DNA of 37,956 nt from Trichodesmium erythraeum GBRTRLIN201 (GTDB lineage Bacteria > Cyanobacteriota > Cyanobacteriia > Cyanobacteriales > Microcoleaceae), in the NCBI GenBank assembly GCA_018457135.1, contig JAGGDU010000123.1, forward strand, positions 25,449 to 63,404, read 5' to 3'. Made by a program: the position numbers and the translations under genes. Under the pieces are notes generated by a model. The model worked only from the letters and a program-made list of their open reading frames with translations, did not search any database and was not told the DNA's origin. Below, piece by piece: positions 9,315 to 17,922 of this stretch (positions within the stretch are counted from its first letter, which is position 1; every line of letters starts with the position of its first letter).

Positions 9315-9682
9315 AATCTCAAGAACAATTTGATAGTTTTTAGATCTATCTTTTCAACCTAGAAGTTGAGCAAATAGCTTCTTCTGAATTTGATTTTAAC
9401 AAAATCACTCAGTTATTACTTTAACTTTAGCGATCGCCTCTGATACATTATTTTATAGACTCACTCATTACCATTACTTTACCTCACAAGGGAAGAAAAG
9501 TGTTGTAAGTCAAATTAGCATGAATAAATATTTTATGATTACACAGTCTGAAAACTTTCAATAATCACCATTTCCTTGACCCATAGATATTCCCATTATC
9601 TGTGTTTATGGGTTGAGTTTCCAATTCAGCAGGATTATTTATATTCATACCTCTAGTAAACTTATTGATTCCAAGCCCGTGA

Positions 9683-10015
9683 CAACATTATATAGGAGCA
9701 ATACGAGGTTTTGCTGCACTATTAGCAACAGTTGTTATTGCTTATGCAGAACATCAAGCATTTCCCCTATTACGAGGATTTCGGAAAATTATCCCTCAAA
9801 TGCGTACCCTTACCTTTTGGTGAACCTGTTTGTCATTTTTCCCCATTGCTTCCAGAAATTTGAGGTACAAAACTATATTACAACCTAGTGAATACAGACA
9901 AAAAGCTCGGACTGGACTACTAAGGCACAAGCTCCACAAATATGTCTCAATTTGTATCAAATTAATACTTTTGATATTAGCAAAATTTCCTAAGCGCCTA
10001 CTTGGAAGTCAGTAA
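9683..10015 (+). pseudogene. Decayed coding remnant of unknown family
   Basis: In one frame a peptide containing GAIRGFAALLATVVIAYAEH runs from about 9683 to a TGA near 9821. After the stop the same frame stays open with SFFPIASRNLRYKTIL and PSEYRQKARTGLLRHKLHKY to a TAA at 10013-10015. The mix of a hydrophobic first part and a basic second part, and the uninterrupted frame except for one stop, suggest a former gene. I do not recognise the family and the 5' end is unclear. Confidence 0.3.
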
Positions 10016-10186
10016 CAGTCGTAAATATAATGCTGGTACCTTTAATTCTTTTACCCTTGAAGAAAAGAAAAATCTACATTAAAAGGCGATCACTAATAAT
10101 TCAAACACTTACTATATTAACAGATTGAAAATGGTGTCCTGTAACAGATTTTGACAACACTTTTTATAATTAGTAAACCACAAATT

Positions 10187-10211
10187 AGGGACGTCCTTAT
10201 GCAACGTCCCT
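10187..10211. repeat. REP-like hairpin downstream of the flotillin gene
   Basis: Perfect 8-bp arms AGGGACGT (10187-10194) and ACGTCCCT (10204-10211) enclose nine bases. Related palindromes of the form GGGACGT-TGCA-ACGTCCC are dispersed in cyanobacterial genomes. It lies 73 bases beyond the end of the minus-strand flotillin gene and could stabilise its mRNA or end it, but no clear T-run follows. A weaker relative (CCCTTATGCAGCCCTAC) sits near 31617-31633. Confidence 0.65.
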
Positions 10212-10283
10212 ACAAAGTATCATTTTTTGTATCTAGTTATATGTAGCGCTAGCATCTTCTCTGCTACACAACAATTTAACTTC

Positions 10284-11555
10284 TTAATCCGTTGACTTCT
10301 GACTAGTAATTTGCGATGTATCCCTCCCTGCTGTCAGATTTTCCACAGTAGCAGGTATATCAATACCAGCAGTTTGCTTTAACTCCTCAAAGAAAGCAGC
10401 CATTTTTGTAGCATTGCTCCCACTTTGAGCATTAATTACAGTCACATTATCTACCTCAACCTCAGGGACAGTAGACACTATAATCTTTAGCAACTCTTCC
10501 AACTTCTGATACAGAAAAACATCCCGTGCATTTGCACCTGCTGCTTTCCAAGATTCCGCCAACTTGCGAATACCCTCAGCTTGTGCCTTCCCTGGTTCCA
10601 CAATAGCAGCAGCATTTCCTTTAGCCCGAGCGATCGCCTGCTTACATTCAGCTTCTGCCGGAGCCACCACATCCGCCTGTAACCTTTGTTTTACTTGTTT
10701 GATCTGCTCGTGCTGTACCGCTACCTCAGCCTTAGTTCGTGCTACTTTTGCTCCTATCTCTGCTTCTGCCTCAGCTACCACAGCTTCCCGTTTCGTTATC
10801 GCATCTTGAATCCGTTTTTCTGCATCTGCATGAGCAATCTCAATTTCAGCTTCAATCTTTTTGAGAGCAGTATTTCTCTGGTTTTCTGCATCCTGTATAA
10901 TTGATTCAGCCTGACTTTTAGCTTCAGCGATGCGAGAATCTCGTACAAGTTCCGCCTGTTGCTTACGACCAATAGAATAAAGATATTCCACTTCATCGGA
11001 AATATTCTGAATTTTCAGAGTATCTAATACCAAACCTAACTTTTCTAAGTCGTCTTCTGCCTCTTCTAGTAAGTTTTTTGCAAAAGCAATTTTATCCTCA
11101 TTCACCTGTTCCGGTGTCAAAGAAGCTAAAACACCGCGCAAATTTCCCTCTAGAGTTTCCTGAGCTAGTTTTTCGATCTCCTGGCGAGATTTTCCTAGCA
11201 ACCGTTCGATCGCATTATGAATCGTAGGTTCCTCCCCAGCTACTTTGATATTTGCCACACTTTCCACTGTCAGGGGAATACCACCTTTAGAATAAGCATT
11301 ATTAACCTTGAGTTCAATAATCATATTACTCAAGTCCATGCGAAAAGCTTGTTCTAATAGAGGTACACGAACACTACTACCACCTTTTACTAAACGATAT
11401 CCCACTTTTTGCTTGCTGTCTCCAACACGGTGACGACTACCAGCAAAAATTAGGACTTCACTTGGTTGGCAAATGTAATAAAGATTGCGAATTACAAAGA
11501 GACCCGCACCAGAGCCTAATCCGAAAACTGCCAGTAATGCTAATATGATTTCCAT
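10284..11555 (-). CDS. Flotillin-family (SPFH) membrane scaffold protein, second of two
   Basis: A membrane segment at residues 3-26 is followed by an SPFH/band-7 domain at about 30-190 (QPSEVLIFAGSRHR, then NAYSKGGIPL and ETLEGNLRGVLASLTPEQVN). A long Ala/Glu-rich coiled coil spans about 200-335, and the C-terminus helps oligomerisation. The AYSKGG-IPL and LEGNLRG motifs are flotillin hallmarks. Flotillins assemble on the inner membrane and organise microdomains, often together with NfeD proteins. 423 aa is in the usual range. The ATG at 11555 is preceded by GGAG with ten bases of spacing. It lies 522 bases downstream of a paralogous flotillin on the same strand, with which it shares most motifs; an ancient tandem duplication is likely. 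Several open frames on the opposite strand are low-complexity shadows of the coiled coil. Confidence 0.93.
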   Translation of the reverse strand: MEIILALLAVFGLGSGAGLFVIRNLYYICQPSEVLIFAGSRHRVGDSKQKVGYRLVKGGSSVRVPLLEQAFRMDLSNMIIELKVNNAYSKGGIPLTVESVANIKVAGEEPTIHNAIERLLGKSRQEIEKLAQETLEGNLRGVLASLTPEQVNEDKIAFAKNLLEEAEDDLEKLGLVLDTLKIQNISDEVEYLYSIGRKQQAELVRDSRIAEAKSQAESIIQDAENQRNTALKKIEAEIEIAHADAEKRIQDAITKREAVVAEAEAEIGAKVARTKAEVAVQHEQIKQVKQRLQADVVAPAEAECKQAIARAKGNAAAIVEPGKAQAEGIRKLAESWKAAGANARDVFLYQKLEELLKIIVSTVPEVEVDNVTVINAQSGSNATKMAAFFEELKQTAGIDIPATVENLTAGRDTSQITSQKSTD

Positions 11556-12077
11556 TATTTTTTGACTCCGTAATTTTAGTTAGTAATACCAAGGCTGAAA
11601 AAATAATTTTTATAAATAATCGGGGATTAATTCAGCAGCATTACACTCATTGTTTACCTAGTCTAGTTTGACTAATTTTTATAGTACAAAAAGTTCAGTA
11701 TCACATATAAGTGTAATTAATTTTGTGTTACTGTTTAAGGTAATTTAATCAGATTTACCTTGGATTAAAAAGGAATATTTTAACTATTTATTCTGAATTA
11801 TGAGTACTCTCTCCTCACCCAATAGTGTTAGCTTCAACTTTATTTAGTAATTTATATTCTTGGCCTAATAGGGAATAGAGAATAGTATTAAACTGTACCT
11901 TACTCTCCTTAAAAGTGCTGTAAATTTTAGTACCTTTAATATACTTACTGACAGCAAGATAGTTAAATAAAGTTTATTTTTCATCTCTATAAATACAACC
12001 ATTTTTTTCATTGAAACTGCTTGTAAAAAATACCTATTATCAAGGTTTATGAAGCAAATTATCAAATAAAAAAAACT
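11556..12077. other. Intergenic spacer between the two flotillin genes
   Basis: 522 bases, AT-rich. A 66-codon minus-strand open frame (11865-12065) begins MIICFINLDNRYF and has no recognisable domain or ribosome binding site; I do not count it as a gene. The spacer is long for an operon, so the second flotillin may have its own promoter, but I see no clear promoter motif. Confidence 0.45.
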
Positions 12078-13460
12078 CTATTTTTGAGTTCCCATAAATT
12101 CAACTTTTTTACTATTATGACTGCTTAAATTTCCTGTTACATCAATGCCAAGAGTTTGATTAACATTTTTGAGGAACTGGCGGAAGATTTCCGGATAGGC
12201 ATTTATTAAACTAGCGATCGACTTACCATCCCCACTATCAATAACATTAATATTTTCCAGTTTAACTTGCCCTGGAATCTTAGCAGACTCCCGCAAAATC
12301 ATGCTAATCTGCTGTAAGTAGAATAACTCAGCAGCATCCTTACCAGTCTCTTGCCAAACTAACGAAAGTATATCGTTAACTAAAGCTTCAGCTTTAGCAT
12401 TTTCCGAGAGTGAAGTGGCATTTCCCTTAGCTAATAATTCTTTAGCTTCCCTTTGCGCTTCTGCTGGCAAGACTTGATCTGCTTCCAGACGTAACCTTTC
12501 TAATTCGGCGCGAAATGTTTGCAATAATTGTTCTGCTCTCGCTCTAGCTTCTTTGCCTGCTGCTATAGTTCGTTCTTCTTCCGAACGCGCTTGCTGTTCC
12601 AATTCAGCTTTGATTTTACGAAGTTCGTTTTCTTTCTGAACTATCAATGTAGCTGCCTGAGTTTTAGCAATTTCTGACTCTCGTTTGGACTCTGCTTCTA
12701 CCTGGTCTGCTTCTGCTTGAGCATTAGATTCAGCAATTTCTGCATCTCGGCGAACCATAGCAATTTGTTTGCGACCGATGGAGTTTAGGTAGTCTACGTC
12801 ATCAGAAATGCTTTGAATTTTCAGGATATCGAGTTGTAGACCCAATTTAATTAAGTCGCGACTTACATCTTCGGCAATACGTTCGGCAAATTGGAGACGG
12901 TCTTCATTTAATTGTTCTGGGGTAAGAGTAGCAACAACACCTCGCAGGTTTCCTTCTAAGGTTTCTCTGGCAACACGGGTAATTTCTGAGCGATCGCGTT
13001 CGAGAAATCTTTCTATAGCATTGCCTACTATTTTCGGATCACTCGAAACTTTAATATTAGCGATAGCTTGAATATTTAATGGAGTACCTCCTTTGGAATA
13101 GGCATTGCGCACTTCCACCGGCACTGGCATTGTTCGCAAGTCCATGGTTTTAGTTGTTTCCAGAATGGGAATGGGAATTGCTCTGCCACCAAAGATTACG
13201 CGATAACCAACTGTTTGTCCTCCTTTAAGTCGACGTTTACGACCGGATAAAATTAGAATTTCATTAGGTTTACAAATTTGTATAAATGTATTGATAAACC
13301 AGATGAGTATTAATACTCCAAATATAGATAGAGCTATGGGTAAAGTAGAATTTTCACCTTTCAAATTATCAGTTTGACTACCATCTATTACATTAGGAGC
13401 TTGTGCTATTTCTACAGTTTGTATTTTGTTTATTTCTGACTCTAAAAATCTATTTTGCAT
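12078..13460 (-). CDS. Flotillin-family (SPFH) membrane scaffold protein, first of two
   Basis: 460 aa. Residues 1-33 are a hydrophilic N-terminal extension missing from the neighbour paralog. A membrane segment at about 38-62 (STLPIALSIFGVLILIWFIN) follows. The SPFH domain covers about 65-225, with KPNEILILSGRKRR, NAYSKGGTPLNIQ and ETLEGNLRGVVATLTPEQLN. A coiled coil of Ala/Glu/Arg repeats spans about 235-370 and a conserved C-terminal domain follows. It acts as an oligomeric inner-membrane scaffold, like bacterial flotillin FloT/YuaG; the client proteins are unknown. The ATG at 13460 has an AGGA about ten bases upstream. It follows NfeD-like genes on the same strand, the usual flotillin-NfeD arrangement. 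Similarity to the 10284-11555 protein suggests the two form mixed complexes (inference). Confidence 0.93.
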   Translation of the reverse strand: MQNRFLESEINKIQTVEIAQAPNVIDGSQTDNLKGENSTLPIALSIFGVLILIWFINTFIQICKPNEILILSGRKRRLKGGQTVGYRVIFGGRAIPIPILETTKTMDLRTMPVPVEVRNAYSKGGTPLNIQAIANIKVSSDPKIVGNAIERFLERDRSEITRVARETLEGNLRGVVATLTPEQLNEDRLQFAERIAEDVSRDLIKLGLQLDILKIQSISDDVDYLNSIGRKQIAMVRRDAEIAESNAQAEADQVEAESKRESEIAKTQAATLIVQKENELRKIKAELEQQARSEEERTIAAGKEARARAEQLLQTFRAELERLRLEADQVLPAEAQREAKELLAKGNATSLSENAKAEALVNDILSLVWQETGKDAAELFYLQQISMILRESAKIPGQVKLENINVIDSGDGKSIASLINAYPEIFRQFLKNVNQTLGIDVTGNLSSHNSKKVEFMGTQK

Positions 13461-13547
13461 GAGCTATATTTCCTGAATAACTTATTTTGAAATAAATTAT
13501 CAATTTTTTAAAATGACAATTTAGTATCATTAACTACTCATTTTTAT

Positions 13548-13868
13548 TTATTGTAGTAAAAAGATGATTTTTAAACCACCCATACCTAATTATTTTCCAT
13601 ACTTAATAATAAATACTCTTTCCCCCTTAGTAAATTATTTAGATTGTTCTGTACGAGCAATTAACTCAAGACTAGATTCTTTAATATTTAGGTTGACTTT
13701 ACCCCTACTATTAGTATTAAATGTAATTTTTACAGTGCAAGTTAAACCAAACAAACCTTGAGGAGTAACCAGACTATTTATAACTTTTCCTTAGCGAAAA
13801 ATCCACAACAAAAATACTATTAACATCCCGCCAAATATTTTCACTGCCACTGATATATAAGCTAGCAT
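13548..13868 (-). pseudogene. NfeD-like OB-fold protein gene with three in-frame stops
   Basis: A single minus-strand frame from ATG at 13868 to TAA at 13548-13550 (106 codons) contains three in-frame TAA codons but no frameshift. Its N-terminal part is one membrane segment (IFGGMLIVFLLWIF). The rest reads like an NfeD OB-fold: LVTPQGLFGLTCTV, then SRGKVNLNIKESSLELIAR and FTKGERVFIIK. It aligns by eye with the intact neighbour (GLWGTVEIPF, SKGKIRVSVKGS, FTKKEKVFIV). So this was a second, shorter NfeD-like gene between the intact one and the flotillin. It is very probably dead, since the stops follow codons 25, 77 and 93 or thereabouts. A plus-strand open frame here (13564-13761) is its shadow. 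Confidence 0.75.
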
Positions 13869-13913
13869 TAGAGTTTGATTTTTCATCTTGATTCGTTTCT
13901 TAGCAAAAAAATT

Positions 13914-14522
13914 CTAAGATTTCTCATCATAAGATCTAGCTAGGGAATCTTCTGATACTACCAATACCCTACTATTTTCTACTCCTACTATAAATACTTT
14001 TTCTTTTTTAGTAAACTCCCTGTTTTCTTCAGTAAAAGCCGTAAATGCTACCACAGATCCCTTAACACTTACTCTAATTTTTCCCTTACTATTTCTATCA
14101 AAAGGAATCTCAACCGTTCCCCAAAGACCGACTAAATCATTACTACGCACCAAACTATTAACCTGACTATTTTTTAGAGTATGTAATACCCATGCCATAA
14201 TTGTGCCACATAAAATACCAACAATTATAGAAATAATAGCAATTATTTTTGGTGAAAGGTTGGGAGAAAGATAGTGTAATAAAACTCCAGTTAAGCCAAA
14301 AAAGCAACTCCCAAAAGTCCAAAATTTTAAACTAAATAATGGTAGCCATAGCCGCCGACCATATTGATATATTGAGGTATTACCTTGTTTATCTCCTTGG
14401 TCAGTTATTTCTAGGTCTGCCTCAAAGTCTTGATCAAAGTCTACACCATCTAGACCTGCAAATGCCGAAAGTGCAACAAACACTCCCCCAATAACTAGAC
14501 AAAAAACATAAGCTGATGCCAT
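13914..14522 (-). CDS. NfeD-like membrane protein with OB-fold domain
   Basis: 202 aa. A membrane segment sits at residues 1-24. An acidic loop (DGVDFDQDFEADLE) is followed by two more hydrophobic segments at about 57-85 and 92-116, then a soluble OB-fold at about 125-195 (GLWGTVEIPF, SKGKIRVSVKGSVVAF, KKEKVFIVGVENSRVLVV). This is the short, protease-less form of NfeD that partners flotillins. It likely binds the flotillin complex at the membrane. The ATG at 14522 has AAGGA six bases upstream. It lies upstream of the flotillin genes on the same strand and 111 bases downstream of the TIGR03032 gene. The family assignment rests on the OB-fold pattern and the context. Confidence 0.85.
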   Translation of the reverse strand: MASAYVFCLVIGGVFVALSAFAGLDGVDFDQDFEADLEITDQGDKQGNTSIYQYGRRLWLPLFSLKFWTFGSCFFGLTGVLLHYLSPNLSPKIIAIISIIVGILCGTIMAWVLHTLKNSQVNSLVRSNDLVGLWGTVEIPFDRNSKGKIRVSVKGSVVAFTAFTEENREFTKKEKVFIVGVENSRVLVVSEDSLARSYDEKS

Positions 14523-14633
14523 AAAATGTCCTTCATGATTTTTTTGTACCCTATTATCTATTTATATTCTGGCAAATTAGTTTCTCTATTTACACACTTT
14601 GTAAAAAAAATTTGTATTTTTCTAACAAACTAC

Positions 14634-15719
14634 TTATTCTTTTTCCAAAAGAAATTCCATTGGGTCCAAAGTCAACAGACGACTAATTTCATCTGTTTGA
14701 AATCCTAAAGCCATTGGTCGTTGAACTCCTGGTAATATCTGTACGTCGTATAATTCTGTAATTACTCCTTCTAAGCGCAACCATTCAACTATACTACCTG
14801 TATTAATATCAATTACCATTAAACCACAACGAGGTTTCACATCTTTAGCAAATAAATTTTCATCTAATTCTAAACCCAAAAAAGTTCTATCCCTGGGTTT
14901 AGATAATCCTACGATCGCCCAATTTTTCCAAAAAGCTAAACCTCGCAAAAAACCAGGGCAAAAAGTTATCGGTTCAAACCTACCCGTATTTAAATCAACT
15001 ACACCAAAAAAACCTTTTCCAGAGTTCAATAACCACAACTTTCCTTGATAAAATCTGGGGGAATGAGGCATGGATAAACCACTCATAATAATCTCGTTTG
15101 ATGCAATATCAATTACACAACCACCATCCCTTCTTCTTTCTCGCCAACCATCAATTACATCTGAAGTACTAACAGAAGTAACATATGAAGGTTTTCCTTC
15201 TACCATTGCTAAACCATTTAGGTGACAACGGTCTTCATTAATAATGTCAGAAATAAAAGGTGGTTTCCATAAGGGAGTACAACTATTTTTATGGCTAACT
15301 GTAGCTAAACAGTTCAATAAGCTACTAACAAAAATGATTCTGTCATTCTTGTCAACAATAATATCATGAATATCTAAATCCCCAGTTGTATAAGCTATTC
15401 TGGGAACATAAAGTTTATCATAACCATTGTAAAATTGTTCTTTTTGGAGAACATTATCTAACTGCCACAGTTGATATTTTGAACTCATATATAATCGTTC
15501 TGAAGTAGCATATAATCCCATGGCACGATTAAACAAACGCTCAAAGCCAGAAAATTCACCTTGGGGATTAACTCCTAGCAAAAGTAATCTAGAAGTTTTA
15601 TAAGTGCTAAATGCTAGACTAATTTTTTCAGTTTCTAACCAGTTAATAAAAGTTCGAGAAGCTACTATTTGTGGACTGGATTTGTTAGCGGAATTATTGC
15701 TGTCAGATTGTTGTGCCAT
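14634..15719 (-). CDS. TIGR03032 family protein (DUF4915-like), function unknown
   Basis: 361 aa, soluble, no signal peptide or membrane segment. It matches the TIGR03032 family pattern I know: FINWLETEKISLAFSTYKTSRLLLLG near the N-terminus (about 24-50), DIHDIIVDKNDRIIFVSSLLNCLA (about 118-140), DRCHLNGLAMVEGKPSYVTS (about 163-182), GLSMPHSPRFYQGKLWLLNSG (about 217-237) and FCPGFLRGLAF. Repeated W/L-rich strands with such turns suggest a beta-propeller-like fold (inference). The family appears in cyanobacteria and proteobacteria, sometimes near TPR or glycosyltransferase genes; no biochemical role is established. It lies just upstream of the NfeD/flotillin genes on the same strand, which may mean co-transcription. 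Confidence 0.85.
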   Translation of the reverse strand: MAQQSDSNNSANKSSPQIVASRTFINWLETEKISLAFSTYKTSRLLLLGVNPQGEFSGFERLFNRAMGLYATSERLYMSSKYQLWQLDNVLQKEQFYNGYDKLYVPRIAYTTGDLDIHDIIVDKNDRIIFVSSLLNCLATVSHKNSCTPLWKPPFISDIINEDRCHLNGLAMVEGKPSYVTSVSTSDVIDGWRERRRDGGCVIDIASNEIIMSGLSMPHSPRFYQGKLWLLNSGKGFFGVVDLNTGRFEPITFCPGFLRGLAFWKNWAIVGLSKPRDRTFLGLELDENLFAKDVKPRCGLMVIDINTGSIVEWLRLEGVITELYDVQILPGVQRPMALGFQTDEISRLLTLDPMEFLLEKE

Positions 15720-15830
15720 TTTTATTTAGATAATTTCTTAGTGAAGTTTTTTTGAATGAATCTCATGTATTTATTTATGAGGTTCATTTAATTCCTACTT
15801 TTTTTCTGATTCAAAGTTTTATATAGCTAG

Positions 15831-15930
15831 GACTTACCCAGAAACCTGATTATAAAACGAAATTTCCCTAAACTGCAGAAAAACAATAATCAGAGCAATA
15901 AACCCGGTTTCTTATTTGGGTGCCTAAGTA
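15831..15930. repeat. Imperfect inverted repeat, possible miniature mobile element
   Basis: The left side GACTTACCCAGAAACC (15831-15846) and the right side GGTTTCTTATTTGGGTGCC plus TAAGT (15906-15929) are imperfect inverted copies: GAAACC/GGTTTC, ACCCA/TGGGT and ACTTA/TAAGT pair in order. The same GACTTACCCA is found at 29658-29667 followed by a TTGGGTTT, which suggests a dispersed family. No coding capacity. Confidence 0.55.
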
Positions 15931-15996
15931 CAGTTGTCTTTTCATTTTCTTGTTTCCTAAAATATAGAACTTTGTATTTAACGAGTATAAAAATTT

Positions 15997-16188
15997 CTAT
16001 GACAATACAGAATGCTGAAAATTAGAATTATAATCAGACAAAATATTTATAGTAGTTTGAGTTACTCGTAAAGTTAATGATAGTTTAACTTTACCACTTG
16101 TATCACATATATATCGATCAGTAACTTTATCTGTAAACATCACAAATATACCAAGTTTAAGCAAAACTGGTATTGCTTTTATCTTCAT
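15997..16188 (-). CDS. Small hypothetical open frame, possibly an NfeD-like remnant
   Basis: 63 codons from ATG at 16188. The N-terminal part is mildly hydrophobic (IPVLLKLGIFVMF). The middle DTSGKVKLSLTLRV recalls the SKGKIRVSV strand of the nearby NfeD protein. After the stop another frame reads EIFILVKYKVLYF, which resembles the next NfeD strand. It could therefore be a second decayed NfeD copy upstream of the TIGR03032 gene, but the match is weak and it may be nothing. Confidence 0.2.
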   Translation of the reverse strand: MKIKAIPVLLKLGIFVMFTDKVTDRYICDTSGKVKLSLTLRVTQTTINILSDYNSNFQHSVLS

Positions 16189-17037
16189 GTATTTTTAATT
16201 TCAAATAAATCATTTTTACTTAACTTAAAGTGTCTATTTTTTTCAAAGATAGATAGATACATTATTGTTAATATTAGCATTATGTATAAACTCAAAGCCT
16301 TTAATATCATTGAGTTAATTTAGGGCAATATAAACATTAATTGTCTGACCTACTCCAGAAAGTAACTTATTACAATAGTTTCTATTTACAATAGTTTCTA
16401 TGCTATAAGGTAATTAATTTTTTTGTGGGATAATTTACCCATAATACAGAATACCATAAGACTAATTTTTTCCTTAAATACTCTGGCAATTTTAAAAATA
16501 AATTTCCATCCTAACATAATTTCCATACCCCCGGAAAATTAAGATGTGTTTCCATATAAAAATGCTGACTTTCCAATTTAAATTAATAATAGAAAAGCAG
16601 CACAAATTTTGACATTAAATAGGAGACACAAAAACCTCAACTTCAATATAATATAATGAACAATTTGTATACAATAGAAATATTACAACAAATACAGTTA
16701 ACTCTCAAATCATCAATGCTATTAACCAAAGCCATACTAATTTCCTGGGGGATGATTCTGCTCAATTAATAAAGCTAGTCTATCAAACCACAGCCCATTG
16801 TGTAAGTTTGATTATACACAATAGTTATACCTTCAGAATAGGTCATACTTCTTGATCAAGTCATACCTTCAAACTAGATTATATGGCTAAAGTTAGAAGG
16901 GAAGAAGCTAGAGGTACAGGACAATGGCCATTTGCCCCTACATTCTTATTGTTACTAAATTTCAGAAGCGCAAGAATGTCATAACCGCCTTGGCGACTGC
17001 TATAACCAACCTATAAACGCTACAAAATGTAATTTGA
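16189..17037. other. AT-rich intergenic region with a possible coding remnant
   Basis: No intact gene. Between about 16690 and 16840 one plus-strand frame reads INAINQSHTNFLGDDSAQLI, then KLVYQTTAHCVSLIIHNSY, up to a TGA. A 38-codon frame from ATG at 16656 overlaps it in another phase. Further on, near 16880-16975, AKVRREEARGTGQWPFAPTF is open. These may be pieces of one decayed gene. I do not recognise it. Confidence 0.35.
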
Positions 17038-17220
17038 CATCCTCCCCAAGCTTTTAGGCGGGAGGCTTTTGCCAGCCAAAGTCTAAAGCTAAGTTGACGT
17101 TTTACACTTAGCACGCACTCCCCTCTCGGGCAGACTATAACCACTCTTGCCCCCTCCCAGCAGGGGATGGGAGTGGTGCCTCCGCTTTCATTTTGTATCT
17201 CGGACTGCCTGTGCACGACT
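17038..17220 (-). mobile_element. Possible right-end remnant of an IS200/IS605-type element
   Basis: This block is clearly less AT-rich than its surroundings. On the minus strand it carries CTCCCATCCCCTGCTGGGAG (a strong stem), then the GGGAGTGCGTGCTAAG motif at 17093-17125, and it ends in a stem CCTCCC/GGGAGG (17041-17046 and 17060-17065). Sub-terminal hairpins, structured RNA and a dead or absent TnpB upstream would fit an IS605-type right end with its guide RNA scaffold. The 33-base motif recurs on the plus strand at 26106-26138 with five differences. The 84-codon open frame here has no recognisable domain. The IS605 assignment is inferred from layout only; the hairpins and shared motif are seen directly. 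Confidence 0.4.
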
Positions 17221-17922
17221 AGTTAATTAACATTCAGGATAACATTGGACTAAAAGCAACTAAAAGTCCCCTGATAAGCGCGAGAGGTTTTCAACCCAAT
17301 TTTTCGGTAAAAAATCAGAAGTTAGGACTCAGAAATCAAAATACAGCGGCTCTCGTTGCCAGTCAGGTACACAAATTGCGGGCAAGTTATGGCACTACAA
17401 TATTTTCACCATTTACCCTGTAGGTCATTTGCTTGCTCATCTGCTGTAAATAGCTTCAATACCATTTTTTAATTCATAACTTATTTTTTTAGTCAAAAAT
17501 ACATCTCCTATCAAGTTTTTTAATTGCCCTTATTATTCTTACATTCTTGTTTCACTCATGGTACGATAAATATCTACAAAAAAAATCTGGTTTCTGGGCT
17601 TGTTTGCTTCAGTCCTGATACTTTCGGTGGGTAGGATTACTTTTTTAAAGTTGTAGAAATTTTGGTCACCCTTTGAGTAGTTTATGATAGCATTCAATAC
17701 TAGTGATAAATCTCATTATTATCTTTAATAATAACTCATCAGTAGACAAATATAGTAAGAATAACTATAATAAAAATAACAGCCATATAAATAAGAAGTT
17801 CTCCAGTCAATAACCATGAATGAACTCAAGTAAAATAGCAAACGAGCCCAAAATTATAAATTGTGCGTTTTTCAGACTTTAACTAAAATACTGCGGGTTT
17901 CCTAACTACCAAGAATTTTTAA
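17221..17922. other. Intergenic region upstream of pncB
   Basis: 702 bases with no gene that I can support. No transposase coding sequence is recognisable upstream of the possible IS end on the minus strand. No clear promoter, riboswitch or NrtR-type palindrome stands out ahead of pncB. Confidence 0.45.

Larger units (their letters stand above)
9202..10283. other. Intergenic region with coding remnants and palindromes
   Basis: No intact gene. A decayed reading frame at 9683-10015 and two palindromic elements (9268-9314 and 10187-10211) have their own entries. The stretch at about 9310-9500 also has a broken coding look in one frame (pieces QSQEQFDSF and FNLEVEQIASSEFDFNKITQ, separated by stops), which I do not recognise. 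Confidence 0.5.

Noticed and set aside
10564-10904. Plus-strand open frames opposite the flotillin gene
   Set aside because: Low-complexity Ala/Ser/Cys sequences that are the complement of the Ala/Glu-rich coiled coil; no start signal or domain.
11865-12065. Small gene between the flotillins
   Set aside because: 66 codons without domain, ribosome binding site or recognisable similarity; composition is like the spacer.
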